Part shown: positions 50,408 through 57,846 of the stretch, piece after piece
How the letters are laid out: each line of letters starts with the position of its first letter
Position numbering within the stretch: the first letter of the stretch is position 1
Assembly (NCBI RefSeq): GCF_000284375.1
Contig: NC_017249.1
Location: 2,892,001 to 2,956,000 of the forward strand
Length of the DNA: 64,000 nt
DNA from: Bradyrhizobium japonicum USDA 6
GTDB lineage: Bacteria; Pseudomonadota; Alphaproteobacteria; Rhizobiales; Xanthobacteraceae
Direction of reading: 5' to 3'
The notes under the pieces: model-generated
The model's input: only the letters and a program-made list of their open reading frames with translations
Told to the model about the DNA's origin: nothing
Databases searched by the model: none
Translations under genes and position numbers: made by a program

Positions 50408-51136
50408 ATGAGACCGAACGGCCGTCACACCGCCGGCGCCAGCCAGTTGCCCGCCCTCCGTGTGTGGGCGATCTGCCTGCTCCTGCTGTCAGCTGTTGCC
50501 ATCAGCCCGACCACCGCCAGGGCGGCGCCGAGCCAGTCCCCGGCCGCGACCACCCATGTCTACCTGCTCCGCGGCGTGCTCAACATCTTCTCGCTCGGGC
50601 TCGACACGATCGGCGCCCGGCTCCAGGCGCAAGGCATGCAGGTGACGGTTGCGAATTTCGTGTCCTGGTCCTCGCTCGCCGATGAAGCCGCGGCCGATTA
50701 CCGGGCCGGCCGAGTCAAGACCATCATCCTGGTCGGCCATTCCTCCGGTGCGACTGCGCTGCCGGACATGATCGCCAAGCTCAACCAGCTCGGCGTTCCC
50801 GTGAAGCTCGCGATCGGCCTCGATTCCGTGTTCAAGACCAGGCTGTCGACCGGCGCCGAACGCTACATCAACATCTTTATCGGCGACGGTCCCGGTGAGC
50901 CAGTGCGGGCAGCGACTGGCCTCCGCGGCAAGCTCGACAATGTCGACGTCCGCGGCACCGGTGTGGGCCACATCTCGATCGACAAGAGCGAGGCGATCCA
51001 GCGCCGCGTCATCGGCGAGATCGACGCCGCCATCATGCGCTCGCGCGCCCCGGCAAGTCCGGTCGCCGAACCCGGCGCACCCAGGGCCCCGCGGCAGGCA
51101 CGCTCGGCGGCGGCATCGGCTCCGGCCAGGAACTGA
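50408..51136 (+). CDS. Exported alpha/beta-hydrolase-like protein (GHSSG), paralogue of the gene at 56789
   Basis: 242 residues from the ATG at 50408. Signal peptide ends at about ARAAP (residue 41). THVYLLRGVLNIFSLGLDTIGARLQ opens the domain. VKTIILVGHSSGATALPDMI is a nucleophile-elbow-like GHSSG. LAIGLDSVF and GVGHISIDKSEAIQRRVI offer acid and histidine candidates. The same four blocks recur in the gene at 56789. Family function is unknown; a lipase-like or hydrolase role is inferred. The C-terminus is a low-complexity Ala/Pro/Arg tail. Confidence 0.75.
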   Translation: MRPNGRHTAGASQLPALRVWAICLLLLSAVAISPTTARAAPSQSPAATTHVYLLRGVLNIFSLGLDTIGARLQAQGMQVTVANFVSWSSLADEAAADYRAGRVKTIILVGHSSGATALPDMIAKLNQLGVPVKLAIGLDSVFKTRLSTGAERYINIFIGDGPGEPVRAATGLRGKLDNVDVRGTGVGHISIDKSEAIQRRVIGEIDAAIMRSRAPASPVAEPGAPRAPRQARSAAASAPARN

Positions 51137-51171
51137 GGGCGCGTCCCGCTCGCAGCACCGCGTGATGCCGC

Positions 51172-52350
51172 CTAAGCGGCGGTCACGCGGACCGGCATGC
51201 TCTCCAGCCCACGCAGGGAATTGTTGAGCCTGCGTCTGGGCTCTGCCGTGAGCTCGATGGTCTTCACGCGCCTTGCAAGCTCGCCGAAGATCAATTCGCC
51301 TTCCAGACGTGCAATCATCTGGCCGACACAGGCGTGAATGCCGGCGCCGAAGCCGACATGCCCGGTCGCGCTCCGTTCGACCTCGAAGCGGTCCGCGTTG
51401 TCCCAGCGCGCGGGATCGCGGTTGGCTGAGGCCATGAACAGCAGCACCTTGCGGTGCGCGGGGATCACGCCGCCACTCGTCTCGACCTCGCGCGAAGTGG
51501 TTCGGAAGAACGTCTGCACCGGTGAGTCATAGCGCAACCCCTCCTCGAAGGCGTTGCGCGCCAGCTCCGGTCTCTGATGGAGCTTGCGATATTCATCCGG
51601 ATGCGTGGCGAGCGCCAGCAGGGTATTGCCGATGCCATTGACGGTGGTGTCGATCCCGGCGGTGAGGAACGGCCGCACCAGGTGCGTTGCTTCGTGCTCG
51701 GTGATCTCGCCGTCGTCGGCGGCCTGGTAGATCATCATGCCGAGCCCGTCGGGTTGCAACGCGTCCCGGGCGCAGCATTCCATGATCCAGCTCTGTGCGG
51801 CGAGCCCCGCCTTGCGCGATGCGGCCAGCATCTCGTTCTCCGGCCCAAAGCTGTCGAACACGAAGGTGCTCCAGGCCAGCAGCTTCTCGCGGCCGTCAGG
51901 CCGGATGCCGATCGCATCCGGAAACACTTTCATGGGATAGGCTTCCGCAAGATCGGCCACCGCATCGAAGGTGCCTTTGTCGATCAGTTCCGAGACCTTC
52001 CTCTCCGCCTCCTGCTGAAACGTCTCGCGCAGCTTCCTTGCGACGCCCGGGGACAGGGTGCGGCCGAGGACGCGGCGGCCCTTGTCGTGGTCGGGCGGAT
52101 CGATCTGGAGTGTCAGCGGTTTCGGCAGCGCCGGGTTCATTCCGTTGAGGCCGACGCCTTCGCCGCTGATGAAGGTCTTCCAGTCCTTCAGTGCCGCCTC
52201 GACCCCGGCATAGCCCGCCATGGCCCACACGTCGTAACGCGCGAGCCTGAACACGGGCCCCAGCGCCCGCAAGGTTTCGTAGGCGGGATACGGATCGATC
52301 AGGAAATCAGGCGCAAACGGGTCGGCCTGGCTGCACGCGATGCCGGTCAT
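51172..52350 (-). CDS. Cytochrome P450, CYP199-like
   Basis: 392 residues from the ATG at 52350 (AGGAG upstream). A longer 793-codon frame continues through the next gene and is a shadow. I-helix AGIDTT at 231-236, ExxR at E270/R273, and heme-binding FGAGIHACVG with the cysteine ligand at 341. As I recall them, CYP199A proteins share long stretches (DLAEAYPM-VFPDA, NAFEE-R-SPVQTFFRTT-REVE, RR-NN-LRGLES). That family O-demethylates or hydroxylates para-substituted benzoates. It lies 20 bp after the substrate-binding-protein gene; no ferredoxin or reductase gene is adjacent. Confidence 0.92.
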   Translation of the reverse strand: MTGIACSQADPFAPDFLIDPYPAYETLRALGPVFRLARYDVWAMAGYAGVEAALKDWKTFISGEGVGLNGMNPALPKPLTLQIDPPDHDKGRRVLGRTLSPGVARKLRETFQQEAERKVSELIDKGTFDAVADLAEAYPMKVFPDAIGIRPDGREKLLAWSTFVFDSFGPENEMLAASRKAGLAAQSWIMECCARDALQPDGLGMMIYQAADDGEITEHEATHLVRPFLTAGIDTTVNGIGNTLLALATHPDEYRKLHQRPELARNAFEEGLRYDSPVQTFFRTTSREVETSGGVIPAHRKVLLFMASANRDPARWDNADRFEVERSATGHVGFGAGIHACVGQMIARLEGELIFGELARRVKTIELTAEPRRRLNNSLRGLESMPVRVTAA

Positions 52351-52370
52351 CGTGAACTCCTGATGCCGCT

Positions 52371-53579
52371 TTATTGACTGGAGAGCGGACACTTGCCTTC
52401 GCTCTCCGAGCGGAATGCGTCCTCGCCCTTGATCGTGGCGACGACCTTCAGCAGGTCCCAGGCCGAATTCGACTCCTCGGGCGCCTTGACCTGGAGCAAA
52501 TAGAGCGGGTGGATCTTGCGTCCGTCCTTGCGGATGTAGCCCTTGCCGAACAGCGGATCGTCCGTCGGCATCTCCTTCATCGCTGCCACGACGGCCTTGC
52601 CGTCCTTGGCGCCGCCGACCTTGTCGACCGCCTTGAGGTAGTGAATGACCGAGGCATAGACGCCGGCCTGCATGTCGTTGGGATAGGACTTCGATGGGAT
52701 GCGCTCGGCGAAGCGTTTGGCGAAAGCGCGCGTGCCGTCGTTCAGATCCCAGTAGAACGGGTTCATGATCTGCGCGCCCTGCGCAAACTTCAGTCCGAGT
52801 GAGGGAAGGCCGTTCATCCCCAGGATCAATCCGACCAGCTTGTGGTCCCTGGTCAGCCCGAACTCGGCGGCCTGCTTCATCGACGTGATGGTATCGTCGC
52901 CGGCATTGGCGAAGCCGACGACGTTCGCGCCCGAAGCCTGGGCCTGGAGCAGGAAGGAGGCGTAATCGGCTGTTCCCAGCGGATGCCGCACGCTGCCGAG
53001 CACCTCGCCGCCGGAGGCTTTCACGGCCTCCGCGGCCTGCTTCTCCAGGTCGTGACCGAACGCGTAGTCGGCGGTGATGAAGAACCACTTCTTGCCGCCT
53101 TGCTGCACGATCGCCTTGCCGAGGCCGCGCCCGTAGGCATAGGTGTCGTAGGTCCAGTGCACGGTGTTCGGCGTGCATTTCTCGCCGGTGAGCAGCACCG
53201 TGCCGGCCCCCGATCCGACGAAGACCTTGTTCTTCTCGGCGCTCATGCCGGCGACGGCGAGCGCGATCGACGAGTTGGGGATATCGAAGATCGCGTCCAC
53301 GCCGTCGTTCTCGTACCAGCGCCTGGCGATGCCGATCCCGATGTCCGTCTTGTTCTGGTGATCCGCCGCGACGACCTCGACGGGCTTGCCGGCGGCCTTG
53401 CCGCCATAATCCTCGACCGCCATTTTTGCGGCGACGACCGACCCAATCCCCTGATAGCTCGCGAACGGACCGGATTGGTCGTTCAGGATGCCGATCTTCA
53501 CGGCATCCTGGGCAAAGCCCGGCGCGGCAACCAGCATCGAGGCCAAAATGCACAATTTGTGCAGGAATTTGCTGTTCAT
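52371..53579 (-). CDS. ABC transporter substrate-binding protein (branched-chain amino acid / aromatic acid type)
   Basis: 402 residues with a signal peptide ending at AAPGFAQD. The Peripla_BP_6 fold is shown by VKIGILNDQSGPFASYQGIG, VVAADHQNKTDIG, DYAFGHDLEKQAAEAVKASGGEVLG and the tail KIHPLYLLQVKAPEES. Members of this subgroup often bind aromatic acids. No permease or ATPase gene is adjacent, so it must share a transporter encoded elsewhere. It is the first gene of a two-gene unit with the P450 and is divergent from the MarR gene. Confidence 0.9.
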   Translation of the reverse strand: MNSKFLHKLCILASMLVAAPGFAQDAVKIGILNDQSGPFASYQGIGSVVAAKMAVEDYGGKAAGKPVEVVAADHQNKTDIGIGIARRWYENDGVDAIFDIPNSSIALAVAGMSAEKNKVFVGSGAGTVLLTGEKCTPNTVHWTYDTYAYGRGLGKAIVQQGGKKWFFITADYAFGHDLEKQAAEAVKASGGEVLGSVRHPLGTADYASFLLQAQASGANVVGFANAGDDTITSMKQAAEFGLTRDHKLVGLILGMNGLPSLGLKFAQGAQIMNPFYWDLNDGTRAFAKRFAERIPSKSYPNDMQAGVYASVIHYLKAVDKVGGAKDGKAVVAAMKEMPTDDPLFGKGYIRKDGRKIHPLYLLQVKAPEESNSAWDLLKVVATIKGEDAFRSESEGKCPLSSQ

Positions 53580-53616
53580 TGTGTCCCTCCCATATGCGGT
53601 CTTGGTGCCGCTAAAT

Positions 53617-53639
53617 AATAGTTATATTTTATAGCTATT
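53617..53639. promoter_or_regulatory. Candidate MarR operator palindrome
   Basis: AATAGTTATA and TATAGCTATT are inverted with one mismatch around TTT. It sits in the divergent region between the substrate-binding-protein gene (starts 53579) and the MarR gene (starts 53689), where it can control both. The AT-rich composition stands out from its surroundings. Confidence 0.7.
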
Positions 53640-53688
53640 TTTGAGAGTGTCAATTCGGCTGACCGGTGGCCGCCGCGGATTGAGGATC

Positions 53689-54168
53689 ATGAGCTCGAAA
53701 ACCGTAAGACCCGGGTTGAAGTCCGATCAGCAGCCGGAGAAATCGCTGGACCTGCGCGCGCTCCGGCGGACGCCCGGCTTCATGCTGCGCCTCGCGCAAT
53801 TGAAATTCTTCGAAGGCTTTTACGAGGAGTTCGCCGCGTTGGGCCTGACGCCGGCGACCTATGCGATCTTCGCCGTCATTCGTGACAATCCCGGCGTGCC
53901 GCCGAGCAGCCTCGCCAGCCTGCTTCGGCTGCGCCTGCCGAACCTGATCAAGATCCTGAACGAGCTCGAATCGTCCGGCTTCATCAAGCGCAACCGCTCG
54001 AAGGCGGACCGCCGCGCCGTCGAGCTGATGCTGACGCCGAAGGGCGCAAAGCTCATCGCCGAGGGGGCAAGGCTGACGGAACCCTATAACGAAAAGATGC
54101 TGGCCCCGCTCAGCGCGGCCGAGCAGCGCACGCTGCTGGAATTGCTGAACCGCCTCCTGCCGCTCTAG
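53689..54168 (+). CDS. MarR family transcriptional regulator
   Basis: 159 residues from the ATG at 53689 (GAGG upstream); an in-frame TTG at 53641 would overlap the operator and is rejected. The winged helix is LTPATYAIFAVIRDNPGVPPSSLASLLRLRLPNLIKILNELESSGFIKRNRSKADRRAVELMLTPKG-like. MarR proteins typically sense aromatic acids, which fits the divergent P450 and substrate-binding-protein genes. Confidence 0.9.
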   Translation: MSSKTVRPGLKSDQQPEKSLDLRALRRTPGFMLRLAQLKFFEGFYEEFAALGLTPATYAIFAVIRDNPGVPPSSLASLLRLRLPNLIKILNELESSGFIKRNRSKADRRAVELMLTPKGAKLIAEGARLTEPYNEKMLAPLSAAEQRTLLELLNRLLPL

Positions 54169-54177
54169 CGGCGGGCT

Positions 54178-54855
54178 CTATCGCTTCCTGACCAGCTTCA
54201 GGGGACGACCGGTCTTCTGAATGCGGGGCTTGATCGCAGCGCTCTGTGCGTCGGGCGGGTTCAGGAAGCGGACGAGCATCGTTCTCAGATGCTCTACGCT
54301 CTGCTTGATATCCAGTTTCGGATCGCGGATCGGCATGGCGCGTGATCCGTCGACGAGGGCGATCAGGATGTTTGCCGTCGCGTCCGGATCGAGTCCCGGA
54401 TCCACCCGTCCCCGGTCTTGCGCCTGGCGCAGGAAATCGCTCCACATGCGGCGGACCGCGCTGGTGTGGCGTTCGATGATCTCGGCGAATTCCGGGTTGC
54501 GCGCGGCCTCCGCGAGGCCATCCAGATTGAGGATCTGAGCGGGACGAAATCGCAGGCTGGTTTCCTCGATATCGACGAGCAGCGCCTCGATCACGTCGGG
54601 GGCAGCCAGAATTTTTTCGAACTTTTCGGCCGACCGCGCGAGACCGAGGTCGATCATCGCCTCGATGATCGCCACCTTGCTCGGAAAGTAGTGATAGAGG
54701 TGCCCCGGGCTGATGCCGGCTTCAGTGCAGATGTCTGTCGTGCTGGCGCCGCGGAAGCCGTCCCTGATGAAGCAGCGGATCGCCGCGCCGAGGATTTCCC
54801 CGCGCTTCTGCTCATGCTTGACGGGGTCGACTTTCCTCAAACCGGACATCTCCAT
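54178..54855 (-). CDS. TetR family transcriptional regulator
   Basis: 225 residues. The N-terminal helix-turn-helix is ILGAAIRCFIRDGFRGASTTDICTEAGISPGHLYHYFPSKVAIIE (split here only by reading). The C-terminal ligand domain is not specific. A second ATG two codons on is equally possible as start. It converges with the MarR gene and is divergent from the lipoprotein gene at 55002, with a perfect 9-bp inverted repeat between, so it probably represses that gene. Confidence 0.9.
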   Translation of the reverse strand: MEMSGLRKVDPVKHEQKRGEILGAAIRCFIRDGFRGASTTDICTEAGISPGHLYHYFPSKVAIIEAMIDLGLARSAEKFEKILAAPDVIEALLVDIEETSLRFRPAQILNLDGLAEAARNPEFAEIIERHTSAVRRMWSDFLRQAQDRGRVDPGLDPDATANILIALVDGSRAMPIRDPKLDIKQSVEHLRTMLVRFLNPPDAQSAAIKPRIQKTGRPLKLVRKR

Positions 54856-54955
54856 TCACACTTGCCCCGTTTAGCACGACGGTCCGCCACGAGAAAATCA
54901 AAATTAGAGAGTTTCATCTATTTATATTGACGGATGTTGCGAGGCGTGACAGTGG

Positions 54956-54979
54956 TTATTAGAGCGATCTCTCTAATAA
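54956..54979. promoter_or_regulatory. Candidate TetR operator palindrome
   Basis: TTATTAGAG and CTCTAATAA form a perfect 9-bp inverted repeat around CGATCT. A half copy, ATTAGAG, is at 54903-54909. The site is 22 bp before the start codon at 55002, where binding would block transcription. Confidence 0.75.
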
Positions 54980-55001
54980 GCCGCCGAGCGGGAATGGGAC
55001 C

Positions 55002-55889
55002 ATGCGCTTTCCACGGAGGGCCCTGATGGGAGCCGCGCTTGCGCTCGGAGGGTGTGCGACCGCGCCGCTCGAACAGGCCGGCTCGCTCAGGAGCTACGAC
55101 CGGATGTCGGAGGCGAACGGGCTGGTGACGCGATCGAAAATCCGCGTGAACAAGCAGGATGTGCTGGCGGCGAAGACGATCCGGATCGCATCGACCGTCT
55201 TTCCCGCGCGCACCGATGTCGTGTTGACCGAAAAGGAACGTCGCCTGGTCGCGAACGCCATCAGTCGCGAGCTGTGTCTCCGCTTGAGCGAGCGCTTTCG
55301 TATCGTCTCATCCGATGACGACGCCGATCTCACGGTGCAGGCGACGGTGACGCATGCCGCGCCGACCAGCCCGACCGCCTCCGGCGCATCGAAAGCCCTG
55401 TCGATTGCCAAGACCGTTGTGCTTCCCGGCGTGCCCGTACCGGTGCCGAGGCTTCCGGTCGGGCTCGGCAGCCTGTCGGTCGAGGCGGAAGCGCGCGATT
55501 TTGCAGGATTTCAGAAGGCGGCCATGGTCTGGGCGCGCGGCGCCAACTCGATTACCAACTCTCCGCGGGTCGCCAATGAGGGCGATGCCTACGATCTCGC
55601 CGCCGATTTCGGCACGGACTTCGCAAAACTGGTTACGACCGGAGAATCGCCGTTCGGCGGCATCCCCGCGCTGCCGCCGATGGACAGCATTCCCGTGCGC
55701 CTCGGCGGTGCGCCCAAATATGTCGCCTGTGAAGCGTTCGGACGGTTTCCCGGCATCACCGGCTTCGCGGGGCAGGGGCTTGGCCTGCCGCCGGCCTGGA
55801 CCGATTCCGGCGCCAAGGAGAGCCCGGCCGGCAATCCGGTCCCGCCGCCTGTGCCCGGAGCGAATTCAGAGCAGGTGCTGACACAATGA
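55002..55889 (+). CDS. DUF3313-like lipoprotein
   Basis: 295 residues. A short signal peptide with the lipobox LALGGC (cysteine at about residue 19) predicts outer-membrane lipidation. The mature part has GSLRSYDRMSEANGLVTRSKIRVNKQDVLAAKTI-type sequence, resembling the DUF3313 lipoprotein family of unknown function. The C-terminus is proline-rich (PAGNPVPPPVPGANSE). A TetR operator candidate lies just upstream. It heads a run of small exported proteins. Confidence 0.75.
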   Translation: MRFPRRALMGAALALGGCATAPLEQAGSLRSYDRMSEANGLVTRSKIRVNKQDVLAAKTIRIASTVFPARTDVVLTEKERRLVANAISRELCLRLSERFRIVSSDDDADLTVQATVTHAAPTSPTASGASKALSIAKTVVLPGVPVPVPRLPVGLGSLSVEAEARDFAGFQKAAMVWARGANSITNSPRVANEGDAYDLAADFGTDFAKLVTTGESPFGGIPALPPMDSIPVRLGGAPKYVACEAFGRFPGITGFAGQGLGLPPAWTDSGAKESPAGNPVPPPVPGANSEQVLTQ

Positions 55890-55951
55890 TGCGGCCGCGC
55901 GCCCCGCAACATCCGAGCCCGAAATATTGGTAGCCGATCAGAGTTGATGAC

Positions 55952-56206
55952 ATGCTGACATCCGGAATAACTCGCCCTTCCCAACGCGCTTTGCGCCAAA
56001 GCGCAGCGCGCGACGATGCGCGCCCGAGCGGCGTTCCCCTGTTCACGGCTGATGAGGCGTGGAGCCGGACGAACGCAGATCGGCGTGCAGTCGATGCGAG
56101 GGATGACCAGGACTCGATGCTCGAGCCCGGCTTCTGGATGACGGCCCTGGTCGCGTTCCTGCCCACGGTCGCCGGCTGCCTCTATCTCGTCCTGACCCAG
56201 GGATGA
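55952..56206 (+). CDS. Small membrane protein, uncertain
   Basis: An 84-residue frame whose last 30 residues (LEPGFWMTALVAFLPTVAGCLYLVLTQG) form one membrane helix. The N-terminal 50 residues are low-complexity and arginine-rich and may not be translated; an internal ATG at 56117 would give a 29-residue membrane peptide. It lies between two lipoprotein genes on the same strand. No family is recognised. Confidence 0.4.
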   Translation: MLTSGITRPSQRALRQSAARDDARPSGVPLFTADEAWSRTNADRRAVDARDDQDSMLEPGFWMTALVAFLPTVAGCLYLVLTQG

Positions 56207-56239
56207 GGCGCGCACCGAGCGCGGCACCGGGGACAAGCG

Positions 56240-56650
56240 ATGCATTCACGATGTGAGTTGGCGTGCGGCCAGCGAAGGTCCGTCTTCGGCCGCCGCAGAT
56301 CTCTGGCGGCCTTGTCCGCCGTCTTGACGCTCTTGCTGGCGGGATGCGCATCGAGCGGGAATTTGCCTCCTGTCTATCATCCTCCGCGTCCGCCTGGTGC
56401 CAAGGCGGTGCAGGAGGGCGTCAGGAAGGCAGCCGCCGAAGTCAAGCTGAGCGGGGGACTCGAGACATCCGCCGTCCGTCCTAGCGACCACGGGCCGGGG
56501 TCGTATTTCGTCTGCCTGAGGCAGCGAGGCGGTCCGTCCGACAGCCACCCGGCCTATTCGGTCTTTTTCGACGATGACGCCTACAAGGGAATCCAGAGCT
56601 CGGTGATCCTCGACGCCTGCGAAGCCCAGTCATGGGTTCCGTTCAGTTGA
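56240..56650 (+). CDS. Small lipoprotein of unknown function
   Basis: 136 residues. The signal sequence contains SLAALSAVLTLLLAGC, a good lipobox with the cysteine near residue 36; the basic N-terminus (RRSVFGRRR) precedes it. The mature part is about 100 residues with two further cysteines (FVCLRQRG, LDACEAQ). I recognise no family. It follows the DUF3313-like lipoprotein and precedes the LysM protein on the same strand, so it may be part of an envelope unit. Confidence 0.65.
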   Translation: MHSRCELACGQRRSVFGRRRSLAALSAVLTLLLAGCASSGNLPPVYHPPRPPGAKAVQEGVRKAAAEVKLSGGLETSAVRPSDHGPGSYFVCLRQRGGPSDSHPAYSVFFDDDAYKGIQSSVILDACEAQSWVPFS

Positions 56651-56788
56651 TACCGGGGATGCAAGGGGCAGAATGAGAACCTCGACCGACGGTCACGGGC
56701 CCGGTTCCGTGCCCCAAAATCCACCCAATCGGTGGTCACTAAGCCCGCGGAGGGGGCCTTTGCCTCTCATGGTGGGACTGCTGGACTG

Positions 56789-57736
56789 ATGATCGATCCG
56801 AGGCGGCTAGTCGTGCTGGCAGCGGTTGCGCTGCTCGCCCTAGGCACCGGCATGGCCGTTGCCTCACCTGCGAAGCCGAAGCGGCCCGCGGTCGCGACCG
56901 CTGCGCCGCCGCCTCCTGCCCCGCTCGCCGAACCGCTGCCGCCGCCAAAAATCTACCTGTTCCGTGGCGCCATGGGGCCGATCTTCTCGACCGGCATGGA
57001 CCGGCTTGGCGAAAAGCTGACGAAGGCCGGCTTCTCGGCCGACGTCTATGAATTCACCATCTGCCGGTGGGTCGGCGATCGTGCCATCTCCAGCTACAAG
57101 GAAAGCCCGGCGCCGATCGTGCTGATCGGCCATTCCATGGGCGGGCTGTGCTCGGTCGTGATCTCCGAGATGGCGGCCAAGGAGAACATCCCGATCAGCC
57201 TCGTCATCGCCATCGATTCCGCGCATGCGACCGGCGACGTGCCGCTCAATGTCGAGCGCTTCATCAACATTTTCATGTCCGACAGCGTGCTCGGCGGCGG
57301 CGACGTCGTGGCCGTGCCCGGCTATCGCGGCCATTATGCGAGCTATGACCTCAAGGAGAACTCGCGTGTCACGCACATCAACATCGAGAAGTCTGACGAC
57401 ATCCATCGCCAGATCATCGAGATGGTGACGCAGTTGCCGCGCATCCCCGCGCAAAGCCAGGCCGATGCCGTGCCGCTGCGCTATCTCGTGCCGGCGAACA
57501 CGCCGGTCGAATTGTGGGACAGCGGCGTGCGGGTGCCGGTGCGCGCGGGCGACACCATGGAGAGCATCGCTGCCGCCCGCCGCGTGCCGCTGTGGACGCT
57601 GGCCCAAAGCAATTCGCTGGCGGAGAACGCGACCCTCACCCCCGGCCAGTCCATCATCGTCCCGCGCCATCTGACGCCGCCGGAGCCTCTGGCCGCGATG
57701 GCGGCGCCGGCGCCTCCGTCGCAAGGGCGGAAGTAG
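56789..57736 (+). CDS. Exported alpha/beta-hydrolase-like protein with C-terminal LysM domain
   Basis: 315 residues from the ATG at 56789. Signal peptide: LVVLAAVALLALGTGMAVA. A proline-rich linker is followed by KIYLFRGAMGPIFSTGMDRLGEKL, the elbow IVLIGHSMGGLCSVVI, VIAIDSAH and VTHINIEKSDDIHRQI. These blocks match the protein at 50408. Unlike it, this one ends with a LysM module (VPVRAGDTMESIAAARRVPLWTLAQSN...LTPGQSIIVP) that should bind peptidoglycan. Enzymatic activity is inferred from the GHSMG elbow. Confidence 0.78.
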   Translation: MIDPRRLVVLAAVALLALGTGMAVASPAKPKRPAVATAAPPPPAPLAEPLPPPKIYLFRGAMGPIFSTGMDRLGEKLTKAGFSADVYEFTICRWVGDRAISSYKESPAPIVLIGHSMGGLCSVVISEMAAKENIPISLVIAIDSAHATGDVPLNVERFINIFMSDSVLGGGDVVAVPGYRGHYASYDLKENSRVTHINIEKSDDIHRQIIEMVTQLPRIPAQSQADAVPLRYLVPANTPVELWDSGVRVPVRAGDTMESIAAARRVPLWTLAQSNSLAENATLTPGQSIIVPRHLTPPEPLAAMAAPAPPSQGRK

Positions 57737-57747
57737 TTAATTCCCAC

Positions 57748-57835
57748 CCGTCATGCCCGGGCTTGTCCCGGGCATCCACGTTCTTGCTGCCGCGTGAAAA
57801 GTTCGTGGATGGCCGGGACCAGCCCGGCCATGACG
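57748..57835. repeat. Palindromic repeat, family G (CCGTCATGCCCGGGCTTGTC...)
   Basis: CGTCATGCCCGGGCTTGTCC and GGACCAGCCCGGCCATGACG are the arms. Inside, GGCATCCACGTTCTTG pairs with AAGTTCGTGGATGGCC. A half copy of the arm occurs at 60389 next to the LysR gene. It lies between convergent genes. Confidence 0.8.
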
Positions 57836-57846
57836 AAGACCGGCGA

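Noticed and set aside
51172..53553. A 793-codon open frame that looks like a fusion of a P450 with an N-terminal extension
   Set aside because: The upstream 400 codons are the out-of-frame shadow of the substrate-binding-protein gene. The P450 has its own AGGAG and ATG at 52350.
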